Notes under the pieces: generated by a model
Databases searched by the model: none
What the model saw: the letters and a program-made list of their open reading frames with translations, nothing else
What the model was told of the DNA's origin: nothing
Shown: piece by piece, positions 36,213-45,787 of the stretch
Layout: each line of letters opens with the position of its first letter
Numbering within the stretch: the stretch's first letter is position 1
Position numbers and translations under genes: made by a program
Assembly (NCBI GenBank): GCA_018881555.1
Contig: JACAXG010000081.1
Location: forward strand, 3,542,674 to 3,606,673
Source: Amblyornis subalaris
Lineage: Eukaryota > Chordata > Aves > Passeriformes > Ptilonorhynchidae
DNA length: 64,000 nt
Direction: 5' to 3'

Positions 36213-36976
36213 AAGGTAATCCCCGATCTTACGAAAGGCTTAATGGTTGCGGTATGGCCCTCAGGTCCCTCCACCACGATGTTATACTTGCTCCGCATAG
36301 AGGTTGTAGCGCCCCTGATCCCCGATATAACTCTGTTGACCAGGGTTAACTCCCAGTCCCTTGGCCATTGGGAGCAAGCAATAATGGTGACATCTGCCCC
36401 CGTATCTGCCATCCCTGGGATGTAGGTCTTAACACCCTTATGAAGTAGACCGCACTCTACCATCGGTCTATCTGGTCCTACGACTTCTACCCAGCATGCT
36501 ATCGGATTCTCAGGAACATAATCCCTGTGAGATGGTAACGGGACAAATTGTGCGATAGTCAGTCCCTTCTATAAGAACCAAGGTGGTTGGATACATATAG
36601 CAGAAACCTAAATTTCATCTTTTGGGCCAACAGTCTGCACTTCCGGTAAAATGAACAGTTCTCTTGGCCCACTGAAGTCATTACCAGTTATTAAAATGTC
36701 CTTAGGGCCGTCTATGGGCCCAAACTGTCCCGTTGGAATTCTATGAACTGTCTCATCATTGAATTGTATTGATGAAGCACTTACCAGCTGCCGTTCTGCT
36801 TGCCTGTCCGCATATTGGGATTCCTCGGTGACTCGCGATTCCTCATCTGCGTAACTCTCTTGAATGTCTCTGGTGGAACCTGTGTCTCTGGGATGGCCAG
36901 TAAAGTAGGACGGAACGGCTGCACATTTGTTGTACCACGGGGCCGTCCCACGCTCGGCTGGCCGTTTCCCGGACAA
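36143..36976 (-). pseudogene. pro: Proviral pro: protease with upstream dUTPase-like part
   Basis: This frame is -1 relative to gag and overlaps the gag end (36976-36781), the betaretroviral arrangement in which pro is reached by ribosomal frameshifting. The 5' part (to a stop at 36608) includes a segment HRIPTGQFGP suggestive of a truncated dUTPase-like domain. After this stop the same frame continues into an aspartic protease with the active-site motif DTGAD (about 36405) and the flap/second-half region around WGRDLLSQWG. No classical slippery heptamer was obvious in the overlap. Confidence 0.7.
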
Positions 36977-37500
36977 CTAGGATGACTAAGATAACGCTGG
37001 TGAGGTTGTGGCCATTGTGGCCGCCAGTTAGATAACGAGTAGTTCCTCTGCCTTTGGAAATCCCGATATTTAGGACAATCCCAGATGAAATGTCCCAGCT
37101 CCCCACAATGGTAACAATACTGGCTATCCTTAGCTGATGTAACCAATGCCTCTGTCACCCCTTTAGAAACTGCCATGGCTACAGTATGTTCCATTGACGT
37201 CAATTTCGCGCAAACCTCAACCATTTGATCAATTGTCGGTTCCGGCTCAAGGGGAAGGGCTCTCAATATCTTCTTACACTCATTGTTGGAATTCTCCATG
37301 GCCAATTTACAGAACAGCTCCTTATGAGCCTCCAGATTATCAACCTGTTTGTCTATTGAGCCCTTCAACCGATCCACGAATTTAATGAAAGTCTCATCTA
37401 TCCCTTGTTTGATATCGGAAAAATTTTGAATAGGGGTGGCATCGTCAGGGGTTTGAAGTAGTGCAGCTTCAGCCACTCTCTTAACGTCTCTAAGAACAGC
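36781..37500 (-). pseudogene. gag: Proviral gag, capsid C-terminus and nucleocapsid
   Basis: The 3' part of gag, beyond the nested LTR. It contains the major homology region (QGIDETFIKFVDRLKGSI, about 37410) and one zinc knuckle CYHCGELGHFIWDC (CX2CX4HX4C, about 37100) followed by a proline/arginine-rich tail. Its frame is the same as that of the 5' gag part because the nested insertion plus duplicated site totals 1071 bp, a multiple of three. Confidence 0.9.
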
Positions 37501-37505
37501 CTCGG

Positions 37506-38571
37506 TGTTATGGGTTAATAAAAAAAAAGTAATTAAAATTTGTTTCCTTTCCCCTGGGGTACCAGGGAGGCTGTGTAGTTGGAGAGGGGCTGGCCAGGAA
37601 TTGATGGGCGATACTTAAGAACAAAAGGGAGTTATCTGTTCAGCTGCATTCCACGGTAATGACGCAGAATGGACGGTACTTAAGGACAAAAGGGACCACT
37701 TGCCCAGCCCAGAAGCCAGGACAATTCCCTCAATTAAAGAAAACAAAGACTTAGAAATACTGAAGGGGGATGTTTCCTCAGAAGCTGGAACATCTCGGGA
37801 GAGCTACCAGAGACTTAGGCGAGAGGTCGGTGGAGACCGGGGCTTGCCTCACTCCCCACTCTGCGTTCGGTGAGGGCGGTCGTGTCTGCAGCGAGTGCCG
37901 GGTTTGCTCCGGGAGCACTGCTACACTGCGACACCTCCGCCGGCTGGCTCCAGAGCACAGATACGCTGTGACATCTCCGAGGGTCCCGCAGCAGCACAGG
38001 GTTCAGAGTTATGCTGTAACCAACCTCCAGCCAGGGCTGCTCGTCTCTGCTGTTTCCTGCCTTCTGCTGGTCTGTGGGTGGGTGATACCGAGATCCATCG
38101 CTCCCCAGTCAACCCTACCTCCCTGCGCTGCTCGTTGCCCGCTGCCNAGGTTGGTNGAGCCGGGCGGCTGCCCTGTGGGGTCGCGCCAGGGGCGACCTTC
38201 CCCCCTTTCCCGTTCGCCAGAGCCGCCATTGCCGCGTGAGGGTCGTCGCGCTCACGCCACAGCGCCCCCTGCAGCCGCGGGGGAGTTACCGCAGCCTCTC
38301 TGCCCCAACGGAGGATTTTTCCCAACAACACACAAGGAACTGATAAGGAGTTTGTCTGTTCTCTTATGGGTGCCGTTTAACCGTCTTGTTTTATATATAT
38401 ATATAATTTATATAACCCTAGTCAAGAACTGTTATTCTTTTTACCACATCTTTGCCTGAGAGCCCCGTAATTTCAAAAGTACAGTAATTTGGAAGAGAGA
38501 GGGTGTCATTCCTATGCTCAAGGGAGGTTTCCCACCTTCCTTGACAGACACCTGTCCTTCAAACCAGGACA
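37506..38571. mobile_element. Nested solo LTR inside proviral gag
   Basis: 1066 bp with TG...CA ends (TGTTATGGG at the left and CCAGGACA at the right), flanked by ctcgg (37501-37505) and ctcag (38572-38576), a 5-bp target duplication with one transition. It has no coding content, a TA microsatellite near 38391-38412, and a GC-rich middle with two ambiguous bases. A 5-bp duplication points to an ERVL/ERV3-type element. I could not decide its orientation firmly. It must be younger than the provirus it interrupts. Confidence 0.88.
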
Positions 38572-40104
38572 CTCAGGAAGATCCTGGGCTTGATTCTCTG
38601 GCCGCTCAAAATTTCCCTCTCCGATTAGGTGTTCCATTGTAAGATGGGCTTTAGCCTCATCTTGTTTATGTGATAACAAAAGTCCCCGGAGCTGCTTTTT
38701 CCATGCCCTTTCCCACAGCATGTACTCTGCATCTGAGAGAAGGCAGCTTACGATATTTTTAATATCATGGGGCACTAAGGTATATTCAGAGAAGGTAACC
38801 TTGAGAAGATTTTTTAAATAGGGAGATCCTCTGCCATAGTCCTTTCCCGCTTTGCATAGCTCCTTGAGTTGTGAATAGGGAAATGCCTCCCATTTGGGGT
38901 TCCTTCCCTTCTTATAAATAACTGGAGCTACATAGGGAGTAATTCTATCCATGAGATCCCAATTGCCATCCCTCGCTGCCCTTTTCTTAACCGCCGACCA
39001 ATGATCCCCGGACTCCTGATCGGAGTCCTGGGAGTCACTGTCCTCCAAGGAGGAGGAAGAGGAGGAATGCTTGGTGAACAGTTGGGCTTTTTGGCGAGAC
39101 TGGACTGCCAGGTGGCGTGTGGCAGGGGACGCCAAGATGGCATCCTTCCGGTCATGGGCACGCCTACTTCCGGATCCCCCAGCATGGGAACCAGAAGTAA
39201 GTTGGTTCCCAGGCGCAGAGTCCCCGGTAGAGTGGGCGGACACATTTAGAGAGGAGGCAGGATCAACACCAGGGAGGGAATTCCCGATGGAGAGGGAGGG
39301 GCCCAACGCTAACACATTCAACAACGCATGGGAGGAGGGGTCCGACGCGATGGCATGGGTAGGGTACGACTGGGGAAGGTCACAAGGCGGTAAAATGGCT
39401 GCCGCGCCATCTTGTGTTACTGGAGCGGAGGCAGGGAGGTTTAATGAAATGGCCGCCGTTGCCATGTGGTTGGCGCCATTTTGTGAGGAAAGGTTAAGGG
39501 CGGGAAAACTTGGAGAAGAAGGGGGTAAGATGGCGGAGCTAACCACATTGCCAGCACCATCTTTGGACATAACCGGGGGTGACTGAACTAGGCGAGTGTG
39601 TATGGGTATGTGGGTTAGCGTAGAGCTCGGGACGGCATGGCCAGTGCCGTCCTGAGAAGGGGTCAGAGGAGATCGGGAGATGTCAGGGAGACGGTGGCAA
39701 CCCTGTGCCCTGGGGCAGGATCCATCTCCCAATCTCTCTTGCAGTAGGAAAGAGGGCTGAGGAGTACAGGAAAAGGAGAGCAGGGAAGGGTTTTTAAACT
39801 GGGGATCAGAAACACCCGAACGCTCCCCAATACCCTTAACACATCTGACAATAACATGAAACAAAGGATAAAACCTCCCCACAGAAAAATCCCTTTTAGC
39901 CTGAACATCATATAACTTTCTCCCGACATCATCCCAAAACTCGTCAATTGAAACCAAATCCCGCAAGATATTTCGAAAATTCTTAAATAACCAATGAAAA
40001 AAATGTTTCAAACTCCCCCTAGAAAAATGAAAATTTCCCCGAACAAGGGCTTCTTTAACTTGGGAGTAAACTTCCTGCTGGGGATGGGTTAATTTAGCCC
40101 CCAT
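38572..40104 (-). pseudogene. gag: Proviral gag, matrix to capsid N-terminus
   Basis: Opens with an ATG at 40104 followed by glycine (MGAKLTHPQQEVYSQVKEAL), suitable for N-myristoylation of the matrix domain. It has a long proline/serine-rich middle, a serine/acidic run (SSSSSSLEDSDSQDSDQESG, about 39040), and the capsid N-terminal domain starting around 38950. The frame is open for about 510 codons until it runs into the nested LTR, which adds 16 foreign residues and a stop at 38518. The remaining capsid and nucleocapsid lie beyond the LTR. Confidence 0.9.
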
Positions 40105-40374
40105 CTCCCTCTTCTCCCAACACCCGANAAAAGGACAACAGAAAAATTAGTAAGAGACCCAAATTTTCCCTTTCAACTCACCAGCTGGGCCAAATGAAAG
40201 TCTCGGGGTGGTCTGTTGATCCTCGACCGATCCTCAGTAATCCCAGAGGTTTGCCGATCGCCCCTCAGATCACCCTGATAGAACTCAAGGCTCTCTCTGG
40301 GGAAGCAGCTACTCCGAATGCGGACTTCCGGCAGTCAAAGATGCCGGAGACGCTTTCAGGGACACTCCAAAGAG
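40105..40374 (-). other. Proviral leader with candidate splice donor
   Basis: The untranslated leader between the primer binding site and gag. CTG|GTGAGT at 40182/40181 is a strong splice-donor consensus and would pair with the acceptor at 33125/33124 to give a spliced env message. The packaging signal would be expected here but cannot be recognised from sequence alone. Confidence 0.55.
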
Positions 40375-40392
40375 GTCCCTGTTCGGGCGCCA
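40375..40392 (-). promoter_or_regulatory. Primer binding site, tRNA-Lys3 type
   Basis: TGGCGCCCGAACAGGGAC on the viral strand is an exact 18-base complement of the 3' end of tRNA-Lys3. It lies two bases inside the 5' LTR. Lys primers are usual for betaretrovirus-like elements; avian alpharetroviruses use tRNA-Trp. Confidence 0.95.
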
Positions 40393-40394
40393 CT

Positions 40395-40963
40395 TGTCGT
40401 GGCGGCAGGTGGTAGATGCTGCGACCTTCCAAAAGCGCCCCCGGTTAGGAATCCGCTCCGGAGGGCCTCGCGTACACACGTCCACTCACACACGTCAGGT
40501 GTTGATGCAGTAAATTGGATAGACGACAAGAAGAGGCAGGAAGGGTCTTTGTTTGGAATTCCATGGGCAGAGTTTATTCCGACCGCGTGAAGGGAACCAG
40601 GGACAAAGACCAAGAACAGGGCAGAACACAGGGTTTTATACGGGTTCAACAGGGGCGGGGACAGAGCATCAGATCCAATAGTCTGAGGGCATAGGGGCGG
40701 TACAAAGGCGGGCTTAGTGAGAAGGAACCAATCGGGAGACATTGGAGGAGTGTTCAGGGACAGAGATCCAATGGGGAACTAAGCAGGGGAGAACTTTCCA
40801 GAATAGGGACATATAAGGAAGGAAGGGTTGGGAAGGCCACCGACCAACAGGGGGTACAAAGTTGGAATACATTACTACATTATCCCTCAGGGGCGTGTCC
40901 TATGGTTCTGCCCTCCAAGGGAGTCTTGGAACTCCCTTGTCACTAGGCTCTGCAGCCCCCACA
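40395..40963 (-). repeat. 5' LTR of the provirus
   Basis: 569 bp, the same length as the 3' LTR. It has a TATAAA box at 40635-40640 and an AATAAA signal at 40573-40578. U5 ends ...GACA two bases before the primer binding site. Confidence 0.95.
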
Positions 40964-41286
40964 CACACCAACCAAGACAACTGTGACTTTTTTGGCCCTT
41001 ACAGCAAATATTCTTCAAAATTATACAAGTCCAACTGCTCCACAATGAACAACACCCATCAGGGAGGTCTGAAGTGATGTCAGCACTCTCAGAGAGGCAA
41101 GAAGGGGCTGAAAAGTGCTGCCTGCAGAACGCCTGTCCCTGGGGAGCAGCCCTTTTCCACAGGCACATTCCCAGCTGGCCTGACAGGCTGATTGCTGGGA
41201 GCAGCCCTGGCAGTCCCTTCCAGGCACTACAAGCACTACAAGGGGCGAAAACAAGGAAAAGTCCTCCTTCCGTATTTCCCAGGTAC

Positions 41287-41374
41287 CTTTTGCTGCATCG
41301 GCCAGAAGTGGCGCAGTCAGAGCAGGAAGACAGCAGGTGTAGAAATAGTTGAAAAATCCAAGTATTTTTGATAC
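41287..41374 (-). CDS. PPP4R3-like exon
   Basis: 88 nt with acceptor TTCTGCTTTAG and donor AAAG|GTACCT. In phase 0 it reads KILGFFNYFYTCCLPALTAP then LLADAAK, which aligns with the family segment containing LGFFYKHC and LTAPLLA. The frame is intact and it leaves in phase 1, matching exon 31123-30965 on the far side of the provirus. Confidence 0.82.
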
Positions 41375-42102
41375 CTAAAGCAGAAAATGGCTTCATCGAA
41401 TCCGGGCATTGGCACAGACCTTTGCAAGAAGAAAGTGTCATACCGGCAGAAAGAGCCTACAAAGAATTCCCTTGGCTCCGTCAGCTCTGCCTGTATCTTT
41501 CTGGCTGGGCCTGGAGCATGGTGTTCACTGCACAAAGAGCCTTTCCTTTCTGTTTTTGGGGACAAATTTGAGACACATCCAGCCAACCTTGCCACCCCCA
41601 AGAGAATCTCCACCAGGGATACTAATCTACCCTGGAAATCCATCCGTGACTCCAAAGGCTTGACCAAGTGTCCTTCAAGTCCTCTCCAATGCAGTCATTG
41701 CATCATGACAACCTGCCAACCTTTCCCACGTGTTCCTGTCCATTCCAGTGTCTGACCACGTGGATTGGGTGTGCCAGGCCTCTCCTGGACTCTCTTGCTG
41801 CCGGATGTCTCCCCCAGGCCCCAGAGCTGTTGCCAGGTCGTGCTGTGTCCCTGAAGCGCTGCCTGGGGGAACAACTCCGGGCACAGTGCCCCAGACACAG
41901 CGCCGGGCTTAGCCAAAGGCACTGGACACTTCAGCTGCTTTGCAGCTTCTTGACATTCAGGCGCAGAGCACACACAGCAGCCAAGCAAGAAGCCCAAGCC
42001 CAAGCGGTTTGGATCCTCTGCCCCCAAGAAGAGCACTGGAGGAGATCAGGCTTTCCCTTGGCTGAGACAGTCCCGTGTCTTCAGGCCTTTGCGTTTCCTT
42101 AC

Positions 42103-42228
42103 ATCAGCTGTGGCCAGCAGATTGCCTGGATCGAGCAGAGTCTGCAACACCTCCAGGAACTGCTCAGCTCCTCTAACTGCAGCATGGCAGAACATCTGCT
42201 TCATGACCACACGGATGAGGTCAGTATC
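42103..42228 (-). CDS. PPP4R3-like exon
   Basis: 126 nt (42 codons, phase 0 on both sides) with acceptor TTTTCTGCAG and donor GAT|GTAAGG. It encodes DTDLIRVVMKQMFCHAAV and ends LLDPGNLLATAD, matching the family segment ending in LVDPENMLATA. No disruption. Confidence 0.85.
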
Positions 42229-42417
42229 CTGCAGAAAACCCAGACAAAGAAAAGCCCAACTTATTAGAGTGGAATGAGTTGCCTAGTTTCTATCACTTTG
42301 GGTTTTTTTAATAAAGATGAGAATGAAATGGAAACATGGAGACTGTGTTTGGCTGGTTTGTTTCCTGCTTGCCCTGAGACTGGTCTATTCAAGCAGCTGC
42401 AAACCACTTTTACTCAC

Positions 42418-42536
42418 GTGCTTCCTCTGCTTGGCCTCTTGCATGACAAATTCATGGACCAGGAATGGACAAANGTCCATAAGATAAGAAAATATATATC
42501 TGTGGCAGCAGATGTCACTTGCAGATCATCCATTCC
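42418..42536 (-). pseudogene. PPP4R3-like exon with 2-bp insertion
   Basis: Bounded by acceptor TTTTTAATTAG and donor CAC|GTGAGT. It begins GMDDLQVTSAATDI, then leaves the conserved frame at a TATATATA tract. The expected continuation (FSYL... HEFVMQEAKQ) is present in the frame offset by two bases. The exon is 119 nt; removal of the extra AT gives 117 nt, which restores phase 0 to both neighbours. One ambiguous base lies 15 bp away, so a sequencing error in the dinucleotide tract is possible. Confidence 0.75.
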
Positions 42537-43113
42537 CTAATTAAAAAGAGATTAGTTTGGTAGGGTAAATCAAGTTTGCTCTTTCTTATCAGGTGAAGCT
42601 GGAAAGAAAAGGGAGTTAAAGGATTTGGAGACAGCTGCTCCAACCAAAGGAGGGACAACTTTCCCTTGTCCCATTGCTGCTCAGGACATAGGAATCTGCT
42701 AATGGCAGGAGGACAGGATCTTTTTGGGAGGAACCAGCCAACAGTTCCAGAGGTGCTAAAAACATTTCTTTGGCTTTGGTCCAACCCCAACCGCAACAGC
42801 CCCAAGAAAACAACACCAATGCAGCTGCCCCGTGGCAAAGAGCCTCTTCCCATCTTGACCCTGCCTTGTCCCAAGGACTGCCCTGAGCACAGACTTGCCC
42901 CTGGAGCAGAGTCCAAAGAATCAGAGCAACCCAGTCAGGTGGTTCTGAGAGCTGTGGGAGCTTTGGGATCGTGCCCGGTCCAATCCACTTCCACTCTCGG
43001 CAGGGCAAAGGTGTGTGAGCAAAGGGACACACAAGTGCTCAGCGGGTCCAACGTGCTCCAATGGCTCTGGCCTTTCCTGCTTTGAGGAAAAGCAGCTGGA
43101 AGTGTCCATGTAC

Positions 43114-43227
43114 CAGTAGAATTTCAGGAGCGGGGAGAAGTCCCAACTTGGCCAAGCTTTGTAAAAATGCCTTTCTCTTCTGACAGAACATGAAGGAATA
43201 GGCACAGAATTCCTTCAAAAAGCTCAC
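43114..43227 (-). CDS. PPP4R3-like exon
   Basis: 38 codons between acceptor CCTATGCAACAG and donor CTG|GTACAT, reading VSFLKEFCAYSFMFCQKRKA then GLLPAPEILL, which matches the family block FLKEFCAFS...GILPALEVIL. It is in phase 0 at both ends. An alternative acceptor at 43276 would add about 16 unrelated codons and break phase with the upstream exon. The short family segment normally preceding FLKEF is missing. Confidence 0.75.
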
Positions 43228-44528
43228 CTGTTGCATAGGAAAAAGAATTTTGGGTGTATTGGAGTCAGAAAACTCCCTGAAAGAAGGAAAGGGTTACAAT
43301 TTATGGTAGTTTTGAGTCCTGGTTGGTGTGGACCTTCCTAGAAAATGGTCTTCTTCTCGTGGTGTCTCCTCCAACCTTTGCCAAGATCGAAAAAGCAAAG
43401 CCAAAGAAAAGAAACACACAGAGAAAGAAGAAATTAATAAGTTGGCCTTGACCTCAGAGAGAAATACAGTGATGCAGAAATGCAGTCCTCTGGGATGTTA
43501 AAACGTACTGGAAAGAAAGAAGAGCTTGAAGTCGGGGATGTCAGCTTGGTGCTAGTCCTTTCTGCACAAGGAAATCCTGATTTACAACCAAGAAATCAGA
43601 GCTGACATTGCCAGAAATATTTCTTTTAGTGAGGACTTCAATGAAGACCAAGCTCCACTGGCGAGGACTCCAGGGTTCCAGAAAGAGCTCAAGGACTGCA
43701 GAAGGCCTCAAGGAAGTAGCAGAACAGTTTCCCTTTTTCTACTTCATCCCTCTCCTTTCAAGCCTTGGAGGGAGCCCCGCGAGCACTGACTCACCAATTC
43801 CCAGCGCTGGTGGGCAGCTGTAGCTCCAGCTGTTAATTGGGCCCAAACTTCACACCAGAAAATCTGGTCTTTCTGCGGAACACAAAAGGAACACAACTGA
43901 CACCAGCCCTCTGGAAAGGCAGAACTTCCATCTTGATGGCAGGACCCCCCTGCTGCAAGCCCAACTCCTCACCCCTCCATGAATTGTACCCCAAATATGG
44001 GCAATGCCAGAGCAGACATCCCGCAGGATCCTTCCCAGGACAGTGTTTCAGCATTGCCTGTGTGCAGCAGAAGCAGGGGCAGGAGACCAGAGCCACAGGC
44101 GAAGCTGAGCTCAAGGGAGGCTCCCAAAAAGTGCAACTCCCAAGAGCCAGCCAAGACACAGCTTGTCCCGTGTGGCGCCTGCCCCTCTCCCACTGCCCTG
44201 ATAACATCCCACGGGGATCCCTTTCCCTTTGGTGGAGCTGCAGCCCTGCAAAGCATCTTTGCAGGCCCCCCGGGCAAGGGGGAGCAGAGGAACAGGTTCC
44301 CAACTGGCTGCAGCCACGGCCCTGTTCCCCTTCCTTGCACTCAAACCACCTCCCCCCTTGCAGATGCTCTGCTTTGCAGTTCTGCCCCAGCACTGGCTTG
44401 GCACAGTCACAGCCTTTCCTCCCAAGAGATCCTTCAGGATCTCTAAGACAAAAGCTCCCTTCTGGCCAAGCATTTCAGTTCCCCCATTGCTTAAGCCTCC
44501 AGAGGGACAAAAAAACCAGGCTGAACAA

Positions 44529-44571
<43 letters not shown>
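44529..44571 (+). repeat. (ATC)n microsatellite
   Basis: About fourteen uninterrupted ATC/CAT triplets in a PPP4R3-like intron. They give a polyhistidine string in one plus-strand frame, which is not a gene. Confidence 0.95.
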
Positions 44572-45002
44572 TCTCAAGGCTTTGGGCCCTTTCTGCCCTC
44601 TCTGTCCCTGCATTTCCCATGGGAAGTAGTGTTGGCAGCGTTCTCCCTGAGCCTGCTCTTTGGCATCTCAGGTTGAGAATTAGTTCCACAGACACGGCAA
44701 CTGTGACAGCCCTGACACGGAATCCCAAAAGCTGCTTGTTCCCCAGATCCCTCCCCAGAGCAGCTCCAAAAGGGTCTGTTGCTTGGGCATCAAAGAGAAG
44801 AACTCAAAACTCTTTGCAGTTTCCATTCAGGAAATCTTGAGCTCCTCCCCTGAACTCTTCCCTTTCTAGACTACAGAAGCCAAGGTAGGAGAAAGGAGGA
44901 GGATCATTCCCACCCGGTGCACATGCAAGCACGTCTGATGAATGGGGACCCCTTGGAAACTCCAGCTCCCAAGCCATTGAGAGCAGCCCAGGAGCCTCTT
45001 AC

Positions 45003-45614
45003 CTCCAATGCCCTGAAGATCTCCTCTTTCTTGCAGATGATGAAGGAGGTGAGGCTGGGCAGGGAACCCTCTCCCAAACCAGATGGCTTGGGCAAGATGA
45101 TGGCCTGAACATGCCGTGCCCAGTACATCTGGTGGAATTTTTGCCTGAGCTCAAGATCGCAGATGGGAAGAGGCTCCTTCAGTTTGGTTGTTCGGCTCAA
45201 GAGCTGCTGGTGCCACTTGGGCTGAGCCAAAGGAAGACCATACTCGAGGCATCCGACCACATCCATGATGCACTCCTGCGAGAACATCACCTCCAGCAGA
45301 GCTGCTTTGCCCAGGCACAGAATTCCTCGCATAATTGCAGACAAATGCTGCAAGGCCTGGGTGAGCTGTAACTCCTCGCAGACTTGGAGAAGTTCTAGGA
45401 GTTTGGGAATATAGCCTTGCTTCTTCAAGGCCAGCGCCAGCTTTTCACTGCGGCTGACTGAGGAGAGAGCAGCGGTGACCAGCTCAGCGACCTCTACCAG
45501 TCTCTCGGCCTCACAGGGAGGAAGGTTGATCCCAGGGCCAGTTGCAGCCATCTCCTCCTGGTGTTCCTCTGGTGACTGCACAAGATGCGGGGTAACTTCC
45601 AATGAAGCTCACAC
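45003..45614 (-). CDS. PPP4R3-like SMK-1 domain exon
   Basis: 612 nt after acceptor TTTTGGCAG, ending GAG|GTAAGA. About 199 codons are open and read through the SMK-1 (DUF625) domain: LPPCEAERLVEVAELVTAAL, EKLALALKKQGYIPKLLELL, MFSQECIMDVVGCLEYGL, ending EEIFRALE. Similarity to PPP4R3 is strong over the whole length. With the upstream exon in phase 0, the second codon of this exon is TGA (45611-45609), a premature stop unless another acceptor or 5' exon is used. The first clean codon is at about 45605. Confidence 0.82.
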
Positions 45615-45787
45615 CTGCCAAAAGAGAGAGAGAGGGAAGCAAGAGGGAAAGGGAAACAAGAGGGAAGCAAGAGGGAAGACCACGCTGCGCCTGCCTCCTG
45701 TTGGCACTGCTCCCAGAGCTGCCTCAGCTTCCACTGGCTCTGGCCTTTATGATGTCACCTGCAGCAGAAGGCTTCCTGCTTGCTCTG

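Larger units (their letters stand above)
31294..40963 (-). mobile_element. Endogenous retrovirus, full-length but defective, betaretrovirus-like with alpharetrovirus-like env
   Basis: A 9,670-bp provirus on the minus strand: 5' LTR, Lys-type primer binding site, gag, pro, pol, env, polypurine tract and 3' LTR. The flanking hexamers CAAACC (31288-31293) and CACACC (40964-40969) differ at one position and read as a 6-bp target duplication, the size typical of beta- and alpharetrovirus-like (ERVK-type) elements. gag, pro and pol occupy frames offset by successive -1 shifts, as in betaretroviruses. Every gene carries breaks: a nested solo LTR in gag; stops and frameshifts in pro and pol; a missing SU N-terminus and a stop before TM in env. 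It lies in an intron of the PPP4R3-like gene in the same transcriptional direction. Confidence 0.95.

Noticed and set aside
37506..38571. The possibility that this block is an extra gene or part of gag of the provirus.
   Set aside because: It has LTR-type ends, flanking 5-bp duplications and no coding capacity; gag homology stops and resumes precisely at its borders.
41317..41667. Minus-strand frame first considered as the PPP4R3-like exon after 42103, because of a KTE-like start.
   Set aside because: A better match (LGFFNYFYTCC...LTAPLLA) with proper splice sites and phases was found at 41287-41374.
43837..44840. Frames of 279 and 203 codons with polyhistidine or polyisoleucine runs.
   Set aside because: The runs come from the ATC microsatellite and the frames lie antisense to PPP4R3-like introns.
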